Of a DNA stretch of 64,000 nucleotides, positions 25,314-38,128 are shown piece after piece. The stretch is from Reticulascus tulasneorum (lineage: Eukaryota; Ascomycota; Sordariomycetes; Glomerellales; Reticulascaceae). The stretch spans positions 124,001 to 188,000 of the forward strand of contig LSAX01000004.1 of assembly GCA_001557505.1 (NCBI GenBank). Direction: 5' to 3'. Under the pieces are notes generated by a model. The model was not told the DNA's origin, did not search any database, and saw only the letters and a list, made by a program, of their open reading frames with translations. The position numbers and the translations under genes were made by a program. Each line of letters begins with the position of its first letter. The stretch's first letter is position 1.

Positions 25314-28300
25314 TACCTTCGTATTTTGAATTGCTTGGTTAACTTCATCTTCAATATTGAATTCTTCGTCCCGCTGCTCGCAGTCTCAGTACATATACTA
25401 ATTCGACCGACCCCGGTACCGTGCCTTTCCCGTTATCATGTGGATTCTTCCTTCGAGCAAATGGCTCACGGGTGTCCAATGTCAAGTGCTTGGCGTTACA
25501 CGTTCTCAGAGTACCAAAAACATACGAACTACTCAGTATGAACTTAGATATGATTACTGAATCCCTTATACTTTAGAGATGTCAGAGATGCCAAACAGCC
25601 TAGATGCCCCAAGACTGATGGAACTTCGTCCTCCTTAATGGACTGTGTGGTTAGGACGATCAGTAATTTACCATGCTCTGGGCTAGCAGGGGCGCCACAA
25701 GTCCAAGCAGTCCTTGAACTTATTACCAGACTGAAATGTAATGGTGTCACGATTGATTGCCTTAAAATATCTCTCTGCTGATGGGCACAGGTCGTGGCAG
25801 GTGGCCGATAGTCCTCAACTCCCAGCGCCCATTAATCCGGCCTCTACTGATGCTTGGGCTACTCCACTGTATGACGGAGACTGCACTGGTAATCTCTAAT
25901 AAGTCTTATGCCGGGCATATTACTTCGGAGCGCTGTGACTGATCGGTACAACCACTTGGTGACGCCAAGTGACTCAACATCACTCCATGTGATCCAACTG
26001 CTCGTAAAAGCCAACAGATATCAAGGGAACATGGATATATGCCACTCTATATGCATCCAAGAACGGGCTTACGGTACATAATACCTCGAGTTACTTAGCT
26101 CCGTCGTTTTCCGGGAGCTGACATCCTTTTGGCATCCCCTTTCTGAGAGACCCCTTTGTATCTGCTACATCTATGCCAAGCGGGGTACCCCCATTCTGAA
26201 GAGCCCGATGCATAACTTGAAGAGAGGCCCAACAAATGAAGACAAAGGATGCCAGTGGTCCAATCGCCTATAGCTGGCTAGGTGGCACCCACAACACTAC
26301 TTCGAGCAACGGGAACGCATACTGGCCAACCTTGTTTTCTCATCAAGCCATATCCAATCAGAAATGATCAACCACAAACTTGGCGCATGAATGAGACCAA
26401 TACTTGGCAAAGTCTCCCTGAGACTGCCCCTGTTCGATTCTCACTTGATATCTCACTGATCAATAGGATGAGGAGGACAGGGTGGATTAACAGTTGATGA
26501 TCTCATCAGTAGTAGTCTCAGCATTATCTCTTGAGTCTAGCACCGATTTCTCCTCACCATTCGTTTCCAAGGGTCGGACCATCTCCGCAATATTAGTGTT
26601 CACAACAGTCAGACAAACCGATCTGGGAAGATGACGCCGAAAATCTCGCAGCTGGCAGTCATGCTCCCGTGACTACTTCGCATCGCTTTTCTGACAGACA
26701 AATAATGAGCGGGAGAAGGTCCACACATCGAAAGACGGGGAATGTGGAGACATCGAACTACTGGTGGCCGTCATTACCGTCAGAGGCCGTGGGGGTTGGG
26801 GGCTGGCTGTGGCGGCAATACAGGCACTGCTAGCATAGGTTAGACTAGATAGCTTACCTCTGCCGGCACGATCTTGATAGGATATCCGATCTTTCTTATC
26901 GTTTTCATTTCCCCACCAGCAGAACACAGTGTTGTACCAGGCGCCCAGGGATGGTTGGGCAGCAGGATTGTGAGAATTGGGCACATCAACACTGCCGATT
27001 TGATGACTAAGGTCGCTGGCGGGCAAACTCGCATCATCTGTAGCATGACTGGGACGACGAACGAAGTCCAAATACCCGTCCCCCTTTCCATTCATCTTAT
27101 TGTCCCTTCAACTACGTTCAACTTCAGCTTTGCCTTTCCTATGATATGAAATCTAGGGCACTCAAGTGTAGAAAGTGCTTTCAAAGTAGATTGTATCCAA
27201 CATCAAAGATCCGCTCTTACCAACTATGCCTGTGTTGCTTTCTTTGTTCTGGCTCACTACGGTTGCCCCTGTTACAAATTGCTGGCTGAACTGAAGAAGT
27301 GAAGACGGGGTAAGGGGTAAGGGGTAAGGGCTCTTAGGAGTCCCGTTAGTGACATAATACAATGATATGCGCAAGTGGCTCGCCGAATATTGGATTGACC
27401 TAGAGTCACTTAGGTATGAAATGTTGTAAATCTTTTTCCTATCAGATCGTGCCTCGTCTCGTTGTCTGTGCTCAAGACTTCATTCTGAGGGATATCCTTG
27501 GGCCTGGTAATTAGTCAGAAGCGTAGATCAAAACTCTTCACAAACTTCGCGCATCAAACACGCTGGAGTTACTCACGCCTTCATGCCTATGTTCGGACTC
27601 AGCGGGTTATGTTTCGAACAAGTTATAAAAGAGTCCATACCTTTCAGATGAGGTTTGAGCAATAGCCTCCAACCAGACCATGTCAAGATTTGGCCCGCAA
27701 GATGTGGACTGATATAATACACTTTTCTAAGCCCGGGTTACGAACAGGTGAATTAAGAAAGGCTTGAGCCTTTAGGAGAAAATCGAAGATCAGGTAGCTC
27801 ATTCGCTGCAAGGTCAACATCTCCTTTTGCTTCTCCGGTCATCGATCACCCAGAGCGAGTTGCATACCTGCTATGTTAAGTATTATGTTTAAAAGCAAGA
27901 TCATAGTAAAAGAAAAAGGTTGCGTAGTCAAGGAGGCTATCGGCAAGAATTTCAATGGGAAAGTGACATAATGTATATTGACCAAACACATTCTAGATCT
28001 TTGCATAACCTAAATGACCTCGGGATCGCTTCGGAAGAGGCGTTACAACTAAGCTCTGTGCCGGGATACATTCTAGGGTTCTAGATACCAAATACCAATC
28101 GATTGTTATGCAACTATCACGAAGCGACTTGGTGCACCTCGGCATATCATAACTGGTCTGGCTGGCTTCGATCAGTTCTTGGTCGGTTACAAAATTACCG
28201 TCTTCTGTCTCGAATCTGTAACCCTTCTATATTGGAGGGATCCCTCACCATTTATCTACAATTTTGCTGCGGTCAGTTGAGTTTCGAACCTGAAGACTGT

Positions 28301-29605
28301 CTAGAGTTAGGTAGTAAATGACTGTTTCAAGCTGCTGGCTTGTCAGAATCTATGTCGTTCCTGCAAGTTAGACATGGCCTAAATATAGCCGATTATCTCT
28401 TGAAGATAACGCGATGTTTCTCGGTTCGATTCCCAGTTGCGAGTGGGGTGGAGTTGATATGCCTCGCGGGTGAGATTGCCTTTATGGAGCCGTGTGTAAA
28501 CCCAGCACCCAGAGCTTGTATCCGTAGAGATGTGCCTCCCGAATCGAAGAATGTGGAGGTTTGTTTCCACGCCTTCTCGCTGGCGAAGCTCAGGTTGCTA
28601 ATGCCGGGGCGTCTCTTGTTGTAAAGTCTGTGAGCAAGTTCGTGAGTGGAGGCCATTCGTGATGGAGTGTCATAGTTGTATATTATAACGACACAAGCCT
28701 CTCTCTATCTAGAGGGTTTGTACCATTGTATACTCGGGTTTCAAGCAGAAGTGAATGTGCAAACTCAGTTGCGGCTGATCTACGGCCCAAGCGAATAGGT
28801 GACAACAAGGAAGGGTTGGGCGAAGATTTTCAAGGAAAGGATCAGGCCTTGTCTTCACAGGGTGAGCATGATACCTCCGTTAGTTATTGACGCCTCCATG
28901 AGCTGCAAGGCCCGACTGTATGTGGAACAGCTTTAAAAAATATTCCTTCCAATGGACGAGGTCGTGTGCCGTCACGCTCACTCGTTCCCGCTTGGAAGGC
29001 GGTCAGCATCGGCAATCCCCTACTTCGTACATTACCGAGGCACTTTTCATTACCTAATTACCTTATGTAAACTACACAGCGCGCACGCGATCCAGTGCTG
29101 CTCCCAGCTCATCCCACGCACTGCTGGGGCGAGATCAAGGAACCCTGAAATAGCTCGTGTTCGATCGAAACATAATGATCAGCATATTTCAGAACTGTGT
29201 GGAACTTCTGAGCGGCGGTACCTTGGCGAACAACCGCAGATATTCGCCGTCGAAGCACCGTCCCGATGACTATTTGCCTCCCCTTGAAATAAGCTAAGTT
29301 GCTGTGAAATCCGGGAGGATCCGGGGGCTTACAGGAGGCGCGCCTACACGCACTGGGGCGGGGGTAGGGTTCGGGAATTGGGGAAGATATGGACATTGCA
29401 CGCAGTAATAAGGCCAGCTGCACAAGTGTGCAAACCTGCGAAGCAAAGAGCAAGGGGCAGAATCACGTCTATTGTCAGGACATGGATGACACTGAGAGCG
29501 AAAATGGATATTCCAACGATATATTCGTCATCTATGTAGCATTTGGACAAAGAGCCTGGATATATGCGGGGCATAATCGCCCCGTTCGCCCCTCCCAACA
29601 ATCCC
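25314..29605. other. Gene-poor stretch, about 4.3 kb
   Basis: No recognisable gene. Frames such as 26673-27095 and 28393-28656 (both minus) are open for 80-140 codons but show no family motif. It includes a G-tract repeat near 27307. A perfect tRNA B-box-like string near 28422 lacks a matching A box and T stem. Confidence 0.45.
27307..27330 (+). repeat. GGGGTAA tandem repeat, potential G-quadruplex
   Basis: Three units of GGGGTAA followed by GGG give four G-tracts separated by three-base TAA loops, a canonical intramolecular quadruplex pattern. It is close to, but not the same as, the fungal telomere unit TTAGGG. Confidence 0.8.
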
Positions 29606-31513
29606 TTAGAACAACCACGAGACAAACGTCCTGTAGAACCACGAGCCCTGTCGTTTGCCACCCTGCATCTCCATCTTGGCTGCCTTGGCTGCGAGGAACT
29701 CCTCTTCCTCGCGGTCAATAACGTCCTTGCCGGTATAGAAATCGACCTCATGTGCCTTGTGCCCGCGGCTCTTAGTGATGAACTTGTGGCCAAAGATGAG
29801 AATCAGATACAAGGGGATTCCGAGATAGCCAGTGATAAAAGTCTTATACTTCTCGTTCTTCCACTCGCCTGGCTTGGTCTCCACGAAGACATCATAGTTC
29901 TTTGTCAACGCGATCAGGATGCACATGAAAAGAGCAAAGTACGAGCCCCAGATGCCGAGCGGTGCGACGTATGGCAGAGTGGCGTTGGTGATACCTTGGG
30001 CCTTGCGGGCCCTGCACCAGTAGATATGCGTAACGAGGATCGAAATCCACGACAAAAGTCCGAAGATGGTGGTGAGGTTGACAAAGTAGCCAAAAACCTT
30101 CTTGGAGTCGTCCGCGACGTTCAGATAGGCCAAGAGGGCGAAGACTGCGGACCCGCCAAGGGCGTAGATGGGGACACCACGCTTATCGACCTTCCTGAAG
30201 ATGGCAGGTGCGTCACCGTCAGAGGCAAGGCCGTACAGGGTTCGACTGGCGATGTACAGATCCGAGTTGGAAGCGGAGAAGACGAAGACAAGAATGCAGG
30301 CATTTAGAATGTGGGGGAGGACCTTAATACCGGCGATCTCAATGGCGACAACGAAGGGTGAAGCATTGGCAGTGGTGCCGGCCTTGGTGCTGGTGGCGAA
30401 CAGGAGCTTGGGGTGATTATAAGGGACGATCATGCCGACGAGCAGAACGCTGATGCAGTAGAAGAACAAGATCCGGTAGAACGTCAGCTTGATGGCGCGC
30501 GGGACCGTCTTTCGCGGGTTCTGCGCTTCTCCAACCGTCACACCGACCAATTCGGTGCCCAGATACGCAAAGGTGGCCGTGACCATGACGGACCAGAGAC
30601 CGAGGAAGTTTCCGGCCGCACCTGTCTTGATGTAAGGCTTGAAAGCACTGCACAGAGTTAGCATTGAAAATCAAGTATGCAGCTTGGGACGCGGAGCAAG
30701 ACATACCCAGGATCGCGCCAGTAGCGGAAGCCAGTACGGTCATGGTTAGGGCCGCCTCCGAGGGCGAGAACCAGCGAGAGCAAGATGACGCCAACAATGG
30801 TGACGACCTTGAAGCTGGACAGCCAGAACTCGAATTCTCCAAAGAATTTGATACCGAAGTAGTTGATGCCAATAATGGCCACCAAGAAAATGGTAATAAA
30901 GACGCCGGGATTGACTCGTTCACGGGGCACCCAGTACTGGATGACCAGCGACGCAGCCGTCAGCTGATTCGGTGTGACGATAATGTACTTGAACCAATAG
31001 CTGTTCAATTACGAAAGTAAGCTCATGTCCTTGACTCGGCACTTATTGTTCAACGGCAACGGGCCGAGGGGATACGTTTGAAAAGCAACAGGGTAGGGGG
31101 AGAGCTTACGTCCAGCCGAGCGCAAAGCCGAGAGAAGGGTCGCAGAATCTGGAGGCATAGCCGGTGAAACCAGCCGACATGGGGAGCCAGGCGGCCATCT
31201 CGCCGAGGGCAGCCATGACGAGAAAGACGATAAAACCGACGATAGTGTATGAGATGAAGATGGAGCCGGGGCCGGCCTGTGCGAGGGCCTTGCCAGTTCC
31301 GATAATGAGACCCGTGCCAATGGCTCCGCCGATGGCAATCATGGTGATGTGACGGGCCTTGAGGCCGCGATGCAAGGCGGTGTCGGCGGTGGTCTCGATG
31401 CCACGGATGCGGACGCCATCATGCGTGGTGTTGTAGTGGGACTTCTCGACATCATCACGGGGAAGGCCCGAGTTTGAGGAGGAGTGCCGCTGGACGACAC
31501 CGTGGTGATCCAT
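29606..31513 (-). CDS. Amino-acid permease (YAT family, APC superfamily)
   Basis: Three exons, 31513-31110, 31000-30707 and 30647-29606, give 579 residues in frame. The cytosolic N-terminus precedes GLKARHITMIAIGGAIGTGL, the start of TM1 in fungal amino-acid permeases. Further markers are FLVMAALGEMAAWLPMSAGF, YWFKYIIVTPNQLTAASLV, FGEFEFWLSSFKVVTI, FAYLGTELVGVTVGEAQNPR and SASNSDLYIASRTLYGLASD. About 12 hydrophobic helices can be traced, and the C-terminal cytosolic tail begins near HKFITKSRGHKAHEVDF. These proteins take up amino acids with protons at the plasma membrane; the length and the AxNPRKxVPRAI segment fit the Gap1/Dip5/Agp group, but specificity is not readable. Both introns have GTAAGC or GTATGT donors and CAG acceptors. 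The start is the first ATG in the open frame. Confidence 0.93.
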
Positions 31514-31650
31514 CTCGGGCGATGAGGGAGTGGAAGAAGGTGAGGGGAGGGTCGGTCACCGGTGGATGGTGGGTGAAAGTGAAGGAGAAGGTTAAAACGG
31601 CGAGGCGGGCGGAGGGCAGTCTACCTTTTTAATTATTTCGTGCAGCCCCG

Positions 31651-31680
31651 GCCCAGCCCAGCTCAGCCCAGCCCAGCAGC
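31651..31680 (+). repeat. (GCCCA)n imperfect repeat upstream of permease
   Basis: Repeated GCCCA/GCTCA pentamers about 140-165 bp upstream of the permease start codon. A second, shorter patch of the same unit lies at 32195-32215. Confidence 0.65.
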
Positions 31681-34439
31681 TGCAATATGATACTGGGGAA
31701 GGGGAAGGGGTGGTGTGCAGTATTGGGGCAGAGGTTGCGTGAGTGCGGGCGGCCGATATGGATCTGATGAGACCTCACCACCTCACTTCGGTGACATGGA
31801 CATGGGTCGAGAGCTATCGGGACTGCAGAGGAACTATCATGGATGTACTTCGTGCAGGGGTATTATGTATGTCTGTTCGGCTGGTGTCTCTCTTTTTTGC
31901 GCGGATCCCTGCCCTGCACGGCTTGGAGCAGCAATCATCGGCGCTGTTAGAGGGCACGGTACATTGTGGAATGCGAGGGCCAATAAGAGTCCGGCTGCGG
32001 ATTACAGCTGTACATACAGTAATCTGGGCCCATTCCAAGCACAAGCGGTGCTAACGGCTCAACCTTGGCGTGCTCATCAACTCGAGTGCGCCCAGCACCG
32101 CCAAGAGGCGCGATGCTCTGTCGAGAACGTCCATGGTGTGTGGCGTTGGTGGTTTCTGCCTTTCCCGCCTGCTTGAAGTGTGCTTTTTCCCCCGTGCCCA
32201 GCCCAGCCCAGCAGCCAGATCTGCCCCCTTCCTCCTGTTCGGTTTCCCCAAAGAGAAGAATGCCCACGATTCCAGCGAGGACCTACCCAGGCAGCCAGGC
32301 CAGGCACATTGGACCACTCCTCGGTGCTTTCGTATGAAAGGTGTACTGCTCCCCCATTTATTAATTATTAGTGGGACCCGGTAGCTATTATCATGGATGC
32401 GGGCAGCCTGTGACCATCGCCAACCGAGTTCATTACAATCACCGGAAACACACACACACCACACACGCACACACTGCACGCTGATTACCTTATGTGTGCC
32501 TATTGTGCCAACACATATCCACAATCACCTAGCTAGCAATCTGTTGTACCCTTTATCTCCAACAGGCAAATATCAGAACCCAAGCTCAGCAATCAGTGGA
32601 GTTGGCGCTCTCAATCCCCTTCCTTGCTCGTCAGCGGCTTGCCAAGAACCGCCCCCCAAGAGATACCTAAGAGATGTGGCAGCCTTTCCAGTCGCCATGA
32701 TTGGACCATGACGGAAATCTGCCCGCAACCGCAACCGGTTCCCACTGAATGTGGCTGGCGTACCCCACCCTCCGCAGTTTGCCCGACGCGAAGCCAAAGC
32801 CAAAAACCTTCGAAGGCAGACACAGCCAAAAACTGGTGCTTGGCCAGCGCCTTGGGGCGTCACTCGAACCCCACCACAGCAAAGGAGGAGGGGGATTGGG
32901 TGGTGCCGCCACCGACCCGATAGGAGCTTTTTTCCCAGGATCCACGATTTGCTGGTGAGTCCCTGCAAAGAGATATCGGTCTGCCCGCGACGGGTCTGCA
33001 GAAGTGCGCTAGGGAAGGAAAAGCGCCGGCTTGTGTCGTCCTAGGATGTGCCGCAACCAACGTTCGCGCCGTCGATTTATTTAGCAAGCGACCTAGTCGG
33101 GCGCTAGGATGCTTAAGTCGGTACGCAGTACGGACTATGAAACCTGACCCTACCCACGGAAAGCTTACACAGGTATTTAATTAGGTGCTTGACTGATCCT
33201 CGTATATTGGTAATAAGGAAGAAGAGCAAGGCAGTGAGTGAGTGAGAATGGAGGGGGAAGCGAGTGAGTGGGCTGGAGTTGCGCAGTTCCGATCTGACAC
33301 TCTCACTGCCACACACCTCGATGGGATAATGCACAGTACGTATTCATAACAAGACCCCCCGAGGATGACAATTTGAAAATCTAAATCAGTTAGCGGTAAT
33401 TACCCAGGGACTGTTTGAATGGTAAGGTAGGGTATACAAGGTAGGGAGCCAAGGTGCCGTAGACTATTGTAGGTAGGTATGTATCTGTAGGGACCGATTA
33501 CGATGGTACATACCCACTACCCATTGAAATGAATCGCCAGAAACAAAAAAACCTTATCACGCGACCCGCGCGGGGCATGCAGTCAGAGGTTAGCATCATT
33601 GATTATCATGGGTTGTGCGTGCCATTGGGGGGGAGGAGGAGCCCTGTGTAATCCGTACTACTGCTGATTACGCGCCTAGTACAGTCAGTATGGATGTACA
33701 CTACGTAGTATATGTGGCAATGGTACATACATGCCTTAATACTTGCTTACCTAGATTCTCTCTTGGATCAGATCGCATGTGCTTCCTTCGCTCTTCTAGA
33801 AATCTCTCGGCAGCACACGCGCCCCACACCCACCACGCCCCCCCGAAATCAAAACCCGCGCTTTGTATAGGTCCTTGTCCTCTTTCATTGGCAACCGCCA
33901 AGCTGTTTATCTCACCCAGAAACAGAAGGTGGTGTAGATTGGCCGAGCCTAGGTACACTACCCTTTCCCCCCGCCAGTGCTTGCCTGCTTTCCTAAAATA
34001 GGACTAGCCTGACTCGAAGGTTTTTGCTTCCTCTCCCAATTAAACCTGGTCGGCCACAAACCTGACGATGTGACGATCCCGCCTCCGCCCTTCAATCTTC
34101 ACATGCGCAAGGGCATTCATTCTACTAGGAGGCCAGGATCAATCTTAAGGTACTGTGATTTGTGCAGGAAAGGGGTTTCGCCGATGGGTTTTGCAGATGC
34201 GAACCAAACACGCCGCGGTGGAGTGGGCTACTACGTATCACGATAGAGCTGCGGCGTGGGCGTGGTGCTCGGCCACCCGGTTCACACGCAGGCGGCTGCT
34301 GGCAGGGATTGGAGGCAACAACATAATAATTACTGAATGCCCAATACAGGGGATGTGGGTGTGTGAACCCTCACAATCATCCAGCGTGGACAGCGCATGC
34401 ACTGGGCACGACGTAGTGCGAAGTACCTCTAGATTGCCT

Positions 34440-34469
34440 CGCTGGCTAGCTGGCTGGCTGGCTGGCTGT
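34440..34469 (+). repeat. (TGGC)n microsatellite-like tract
   Basis: About six imperfect GGCT/TGGC units in a row, inside a gene-free stretch. Confidence 0.65.
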
Positions 34470-35754
34470 CAGCATATGTATCTACTTTTGTAATGAACCT
34501 CCGAGACATGCAAATGCTGCATTGCGGGGTCGATTGCCATCCCGCATGGCAGCGGAGGGCTGGCCCCTCACAGAAATGCTCGCATCGCCAAATTCAGGCC
34601 AAGCACTCCCAATCCATGGCCCTGGGCAGGATCCAGGCTCTTTGTCACCCTTTAGCGAACGTCCGAGTTTCTGCCATCAACCTCGAAGGTTCTCATCCGT
34701 CCTTTCAACCAGCAGAGCGATCCAATGGTTGATTAATTGATTGCATAGGCCAAACACGAAGAGGTCAACTGATGTGACGTCTATATTAATGCCCCCATCG
34801 CCCGATGTTTTTGCTGGAGAATCATTACCCCTAGATACTGCCGCTTGGCATCGTGGTTACCCAACTAAGGCATATTTTTCTTCTCCCAAGTCGCACAGCA
34901 TCAACCTCGTCCCGCCTGTGAGGGAGCTGGCCTCTTGCTAAAGTAGACGACTTCCCGTAGCTTCTGCTAGCGCGCGATCTCTTTGATTTGCCATGCCCAA
35001 ACACTCCCGTCTCGTTGCTTATGCAAAAAACCGAACACAACGATGGCTTTGTTATCAGGTCCGTGCTATGTCGTGGGCGCCTCTAGCTGTCAGCAGACTA
35101 CTCACTGATGTACAAAAGTATCATCTAGTCTGCCTTGCCGCCAATCCTTCAGTGGAAATCGGGTAGACCCACCATCGGAAGGCTTGAGACGGATCCGGCG
35201 ATTCTCTTAGGGGTCGCCCGGCAAGGCTTTCTAAACCCTGAGCATCTACAATCGACGAAGATGACCAATAGGAGTGACTTGACTCGCGTCATCTCACAGA
35301 TATTCATTTACTGTTTATGCACCATCGTGACCCGCGTTCATGCCAAATCTCTTGTTTCTCTCCCGAGGGAAGGAGATGAGTCGCACTCGATGCCGGCTTT
35401 GGGAAGTCCTAGAACGGCAGGCTCTGCGAGAAGTTGATGAGGTCCTGAGAGGACGTCGTCCCCCTTGGTCGCAGGTCTAGAGGGCTGGATCTCGTTTCCC
35501 ATTCCATCACTGGCATTGTTTATTAGGGTCTGGAGTGGAGATGACGAGAACGAGGCTGGTCTTCGGTCGATGCTGCGTTGAGATTGGATTACTGATCGTG
35601 TTTATAAATCATGGATTAACGGATCTTCATGTGTCAGAAATATGCCCGAAGACACCAAGAATCTCATACATTCTAGCTGGCTCATCACTAATCCCTTCAA
35701 AGCAGGATCGACTCCCTCGGGATCGTCACTCTCTTTCGTTTGTTTCGTTCCCAG

Positions 35755-36459
35755 CTAGCACCTCCTTGTTTTATGGTTCTTACTAGACTTTCCAGAGAAC
35801 GGCTTGTGCTTGTTGGAGATATGATCCAGATCAATGCCGTAACTCGAGTTGCTGCTTGCGCTGGACGACGACTTGAATGTGGACGGAGACGAAGAAAGTT
35901 CCTCCTCTTCGCTGACGGGTGGGAAGTCACTGTTTAAGGAGAATGCCGACCCTCGTCTATGTGACCGAGCGGCGGATCCGTAACCAAACTTGCGACTTGC
36001 ATTCCCTTTTCGGAGTTCAGAAAAGGCCATATCTGGTGACGCCAGTCTGCTGGCCACTGGACGACTCTGTCAAACCACAATCATGAGAAGTGTTCTATCT
36101 CCAGGGAACTGCTTACCAGAACGAGTGCATTTCGCGCAGCATCCGTGATCGCAAGTGGATACCTGTGCTTCAATCTCGAACGTCTCCTCGTTACGCGCCC
36201 ATCTCATGGTCGGCATCGTACACCAGCCCTGTGTATTGGGACCCTGGTTACAAGAGCAACAGGTCCAACTTCCGCCCATGGCTTTATACTGGCAATTCTG
36301 GAGGGGGCAATCAGAGTTGCTCGGTTGAGAGACGGCATAGCTGAGATGGGAGCATGGAGTTTCGACGCCAGTATCGAGATCGATGAGGGCTGCAGGGCAG
36401 TAATGCCAGTTGATGGATGTGTGGGAGCAGGGATGGTGGCGCGGGTGTCCGTGACACAT
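35755..36459 (-). CDS. Cys/His-rich small protein, paralogue A, with Ser-rich tail
   Basis: Two exons, 36459-36117 and 36056-35755, give 214 residues in frame (donor GTAAGC, acceptor GTCCAG). The N-terminal 112 residues hold the shared domain: MCHGHPRHHPCSH, NWHYCPAALID, SDCPLQNCQYK, then the core SWTCCSCNQGPNTQGWC (about 64-80) and TCDHGCCAKC (103-111). The ordered Cys and His residues suggest two or more zinc sites. The second exon adds a basic, Ser-rich tail (SSSPSTFKSSSSASSNSS, then KHKPFSGKSSKNHKTRRC) absent from paralogues B and C. The start at MCHGH was chosen because the paralogues also start MC; an in-frame ATG at 36630 would add 57 residues unlike anything in them. No signal peptide. 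Function unknown; I recall similar unnamed proteins in other ascomycetes. Confidence 0.72.
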
Positions 36460-37780
36460 GATGTACTGTTCTTTGATTTCAAAATTGAAGTTCCAAGGTG
36501 TAGGTAGCTTATGAACAACCGACGGGCTCGAATTGAAGAAGACTATTGCAAATGACCACCAGTACTGAACCGGAGCATGAAGGAGTTGCAACGCATTTGA
36601 TACTACCTTCTGTTCTGACTTGGATGGCATCTTATATATCGGCACTGCGTACCGATCACACTCCACGTTTACCACAGATCCGTCGCCCTAGAGCGATGCA
36701 AAGTGGTCACTAATCATCTCACTCCGCTGATTCAAACTCCAATCTCCATGCGAAACACCTCTATACCCCAAAGCCAACACATTCACCTACCAACCATCTC
36801 CAAATGGGAACGGTGCTCCTCTTCCCCGATTTAAGCTCAGGGACACTAACCCCTGTGCTACTTCATCGTAGACTTAGCCCCCAAGCATCTGTGCATGACT
36901 TAGCGTTCTGGATCCAATGTCTCGGGTTCGGATATTGGATCGTGTAACAGAGGAGGTTGACGATTACTTCTACAGCGTAGTCCCGGGAACGGACCCACTC
37001 CAATCGCGAATAGATTTGAAGACAAAGGCCTCGAATCTGTAGCAAAACTCCGAACTTGATTTGTGCAATATTGATATATCGATCTGGCTGTCAAGTCTCC
37101 GGTCCCCTTTGTGTTGCACAAACCTCAGCCCTCGTCGCCATGTTCTCCTCCAATGAAACACGGGATTCGTCCAATAATTACTACCGATCTGCGTACCAGC
37201 ATCCAGGTTCCTGGATCGCGCTTGGAACCAACGATGGGATAATCTCCGGAAGGTACCACCTTTTGGACAGCCTAAGGATATTTCCTGCTCGTGTTTGTGG
37301 CAGAGCACCAAGATCTTGCAAATAGATTATCACGCACAACTGCATGATCTGGCTCACGGGCATTTGTGTGCGAGTTCGCCGTTGTGGCTTGAGTATATGT
37401 GATTGACTGGACCAGATTGCCGAGCTTGCGGACCTACATGATGGGTTCATGCACCACAGTATCAAAGGATATCAAGCTTGCTTAACCGCATCAATGGTAA
37501 TGCCACTGTCCAGTCAGTGGACTAAGGCTTGCTTTGATTGCATCTCCGGACTTTAAGCCGATCCCACCACGTTCTGAGTAAGGGTAGCAACATGCTCTAG
37601 CCCAAGTTTCTTGTTCTGCGTAAGGTAGTTTCAAGACATTCTGAAACTACGTATTAGAAGACGCACGTCGACCTTGTCAAAAAGAATGGTCCAACATCCG
37701 TAACAGATACATCTGAGCAGCCCCAGTCCTTAACAATCAAAAATCCACCAGCACAAGGGTTTCATACACAGCCAAAATTG
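36460..37780. other. Spacer between paralogues A and B
   Basis: About 1.3 kb with no recognised gene. Minus-strand frames at 36970-37311 and 37181-37465 overlap and show no family motif and no Cys/His signature of the cluster. Confidence 0.45.
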
Positions 37781-38128
37781 TCAAGAGTCTACCGCAGGAG
37801 TGCAAGTACTGCAGCAAATATGCTCACACCGATACACATTTCCGTCAATAATCATGGTACAGCTGCATCTTCCGCCGACATTCCAACCCTTCCCACACCA
37901 ACAACAGTTCCAGCAACGATTATGAGTTTCGTAGGGGCAGCTCAGTAGCGGGCAGTTTGGAACGCTCCTAAGGTCGGTGCCTGAATGAGGAGGATATGGC
38001 ACAGTCTGTTTCGTGGCATTCTTGCACGTCTTATGGCCAGTCTTTGATGCCAACGTTGCGGCGGAGCAGAAGCTAGTAGTGGTGCGGATGTGCTCGCAGG
38101 GTAGCTTGTAGGTAACCTGGTTGCACAT
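37781..38128 (-). CDS. Cys/His-rich small protein, paralogue B
   Basis: A single exon of 115 residues starting MCNQVTYKLPCEH. It carries PNCPLLSCPYE, the core WNCCWCGKGWNVGGRC (73-88) and YRCEHICCSTC (99-109), and stops six residues later. The core W-x-C-C-x-C-x2-G-x-N-x4-C and the closing C-x-H-x2-C-x2-C are shared with the genes on either side, so the three arose by duplication. No signal peptide or membrane segment is seen. The spacing of the metal-ligand-like residues suggests a small zinc-binding fold, for example treble-clef or RING-like; that is inference. All three genes lie on the same strand about 1 kb apart, each with room for its own promoter. Confidence 0.72.
   Translation of the reverse strand: MCNQVTYKLPCEHIRTTTSFCSAATLASKTGHKTCKNATKQTVPYPPHSGTDLRSVPNCPLLSCPYETHNRCWNCCWCGKGWNVGGRCSCTMIIDGNVYRCEHICCSTCTPAVDS

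Larger units (their letters stand above)
31514..35754. other. Intergenic, about 4.2 kb, simple repeats, no supported gene
   Basis: It begins with the permease upstream region. Several low-complexity patches are present, but I recognise no protein family. Open frames of 80-130 codons (for example 33615-34001 plus) lack motifs and look compositional. Confidence 0.45.

Noticed and set aside
26673..27095. 140-codon minus-strand frame in the gene desert
   Set aside because: Open but without motifs, homologous pattern or nearby splice-supported partner exons.
27307..27330. True interstitial telomere
   Set aside because: The unit is GGGGTAA, not TTAGGG, and there are only three copies.
28385..28450. 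tRNA gene suggested by GGTTCGATTCC
   Set aside because: The B-box string is perfect, but the T stem has a C-C mismatch, no A box fits at the right distance and no acceptor stem pairs.
29543..30307. 254-codon plus-strand frame opposite the permease
   Set aside because: Antisense shadow of a clear membrane-transporter exon; its own translation has no membrane or family pattern.
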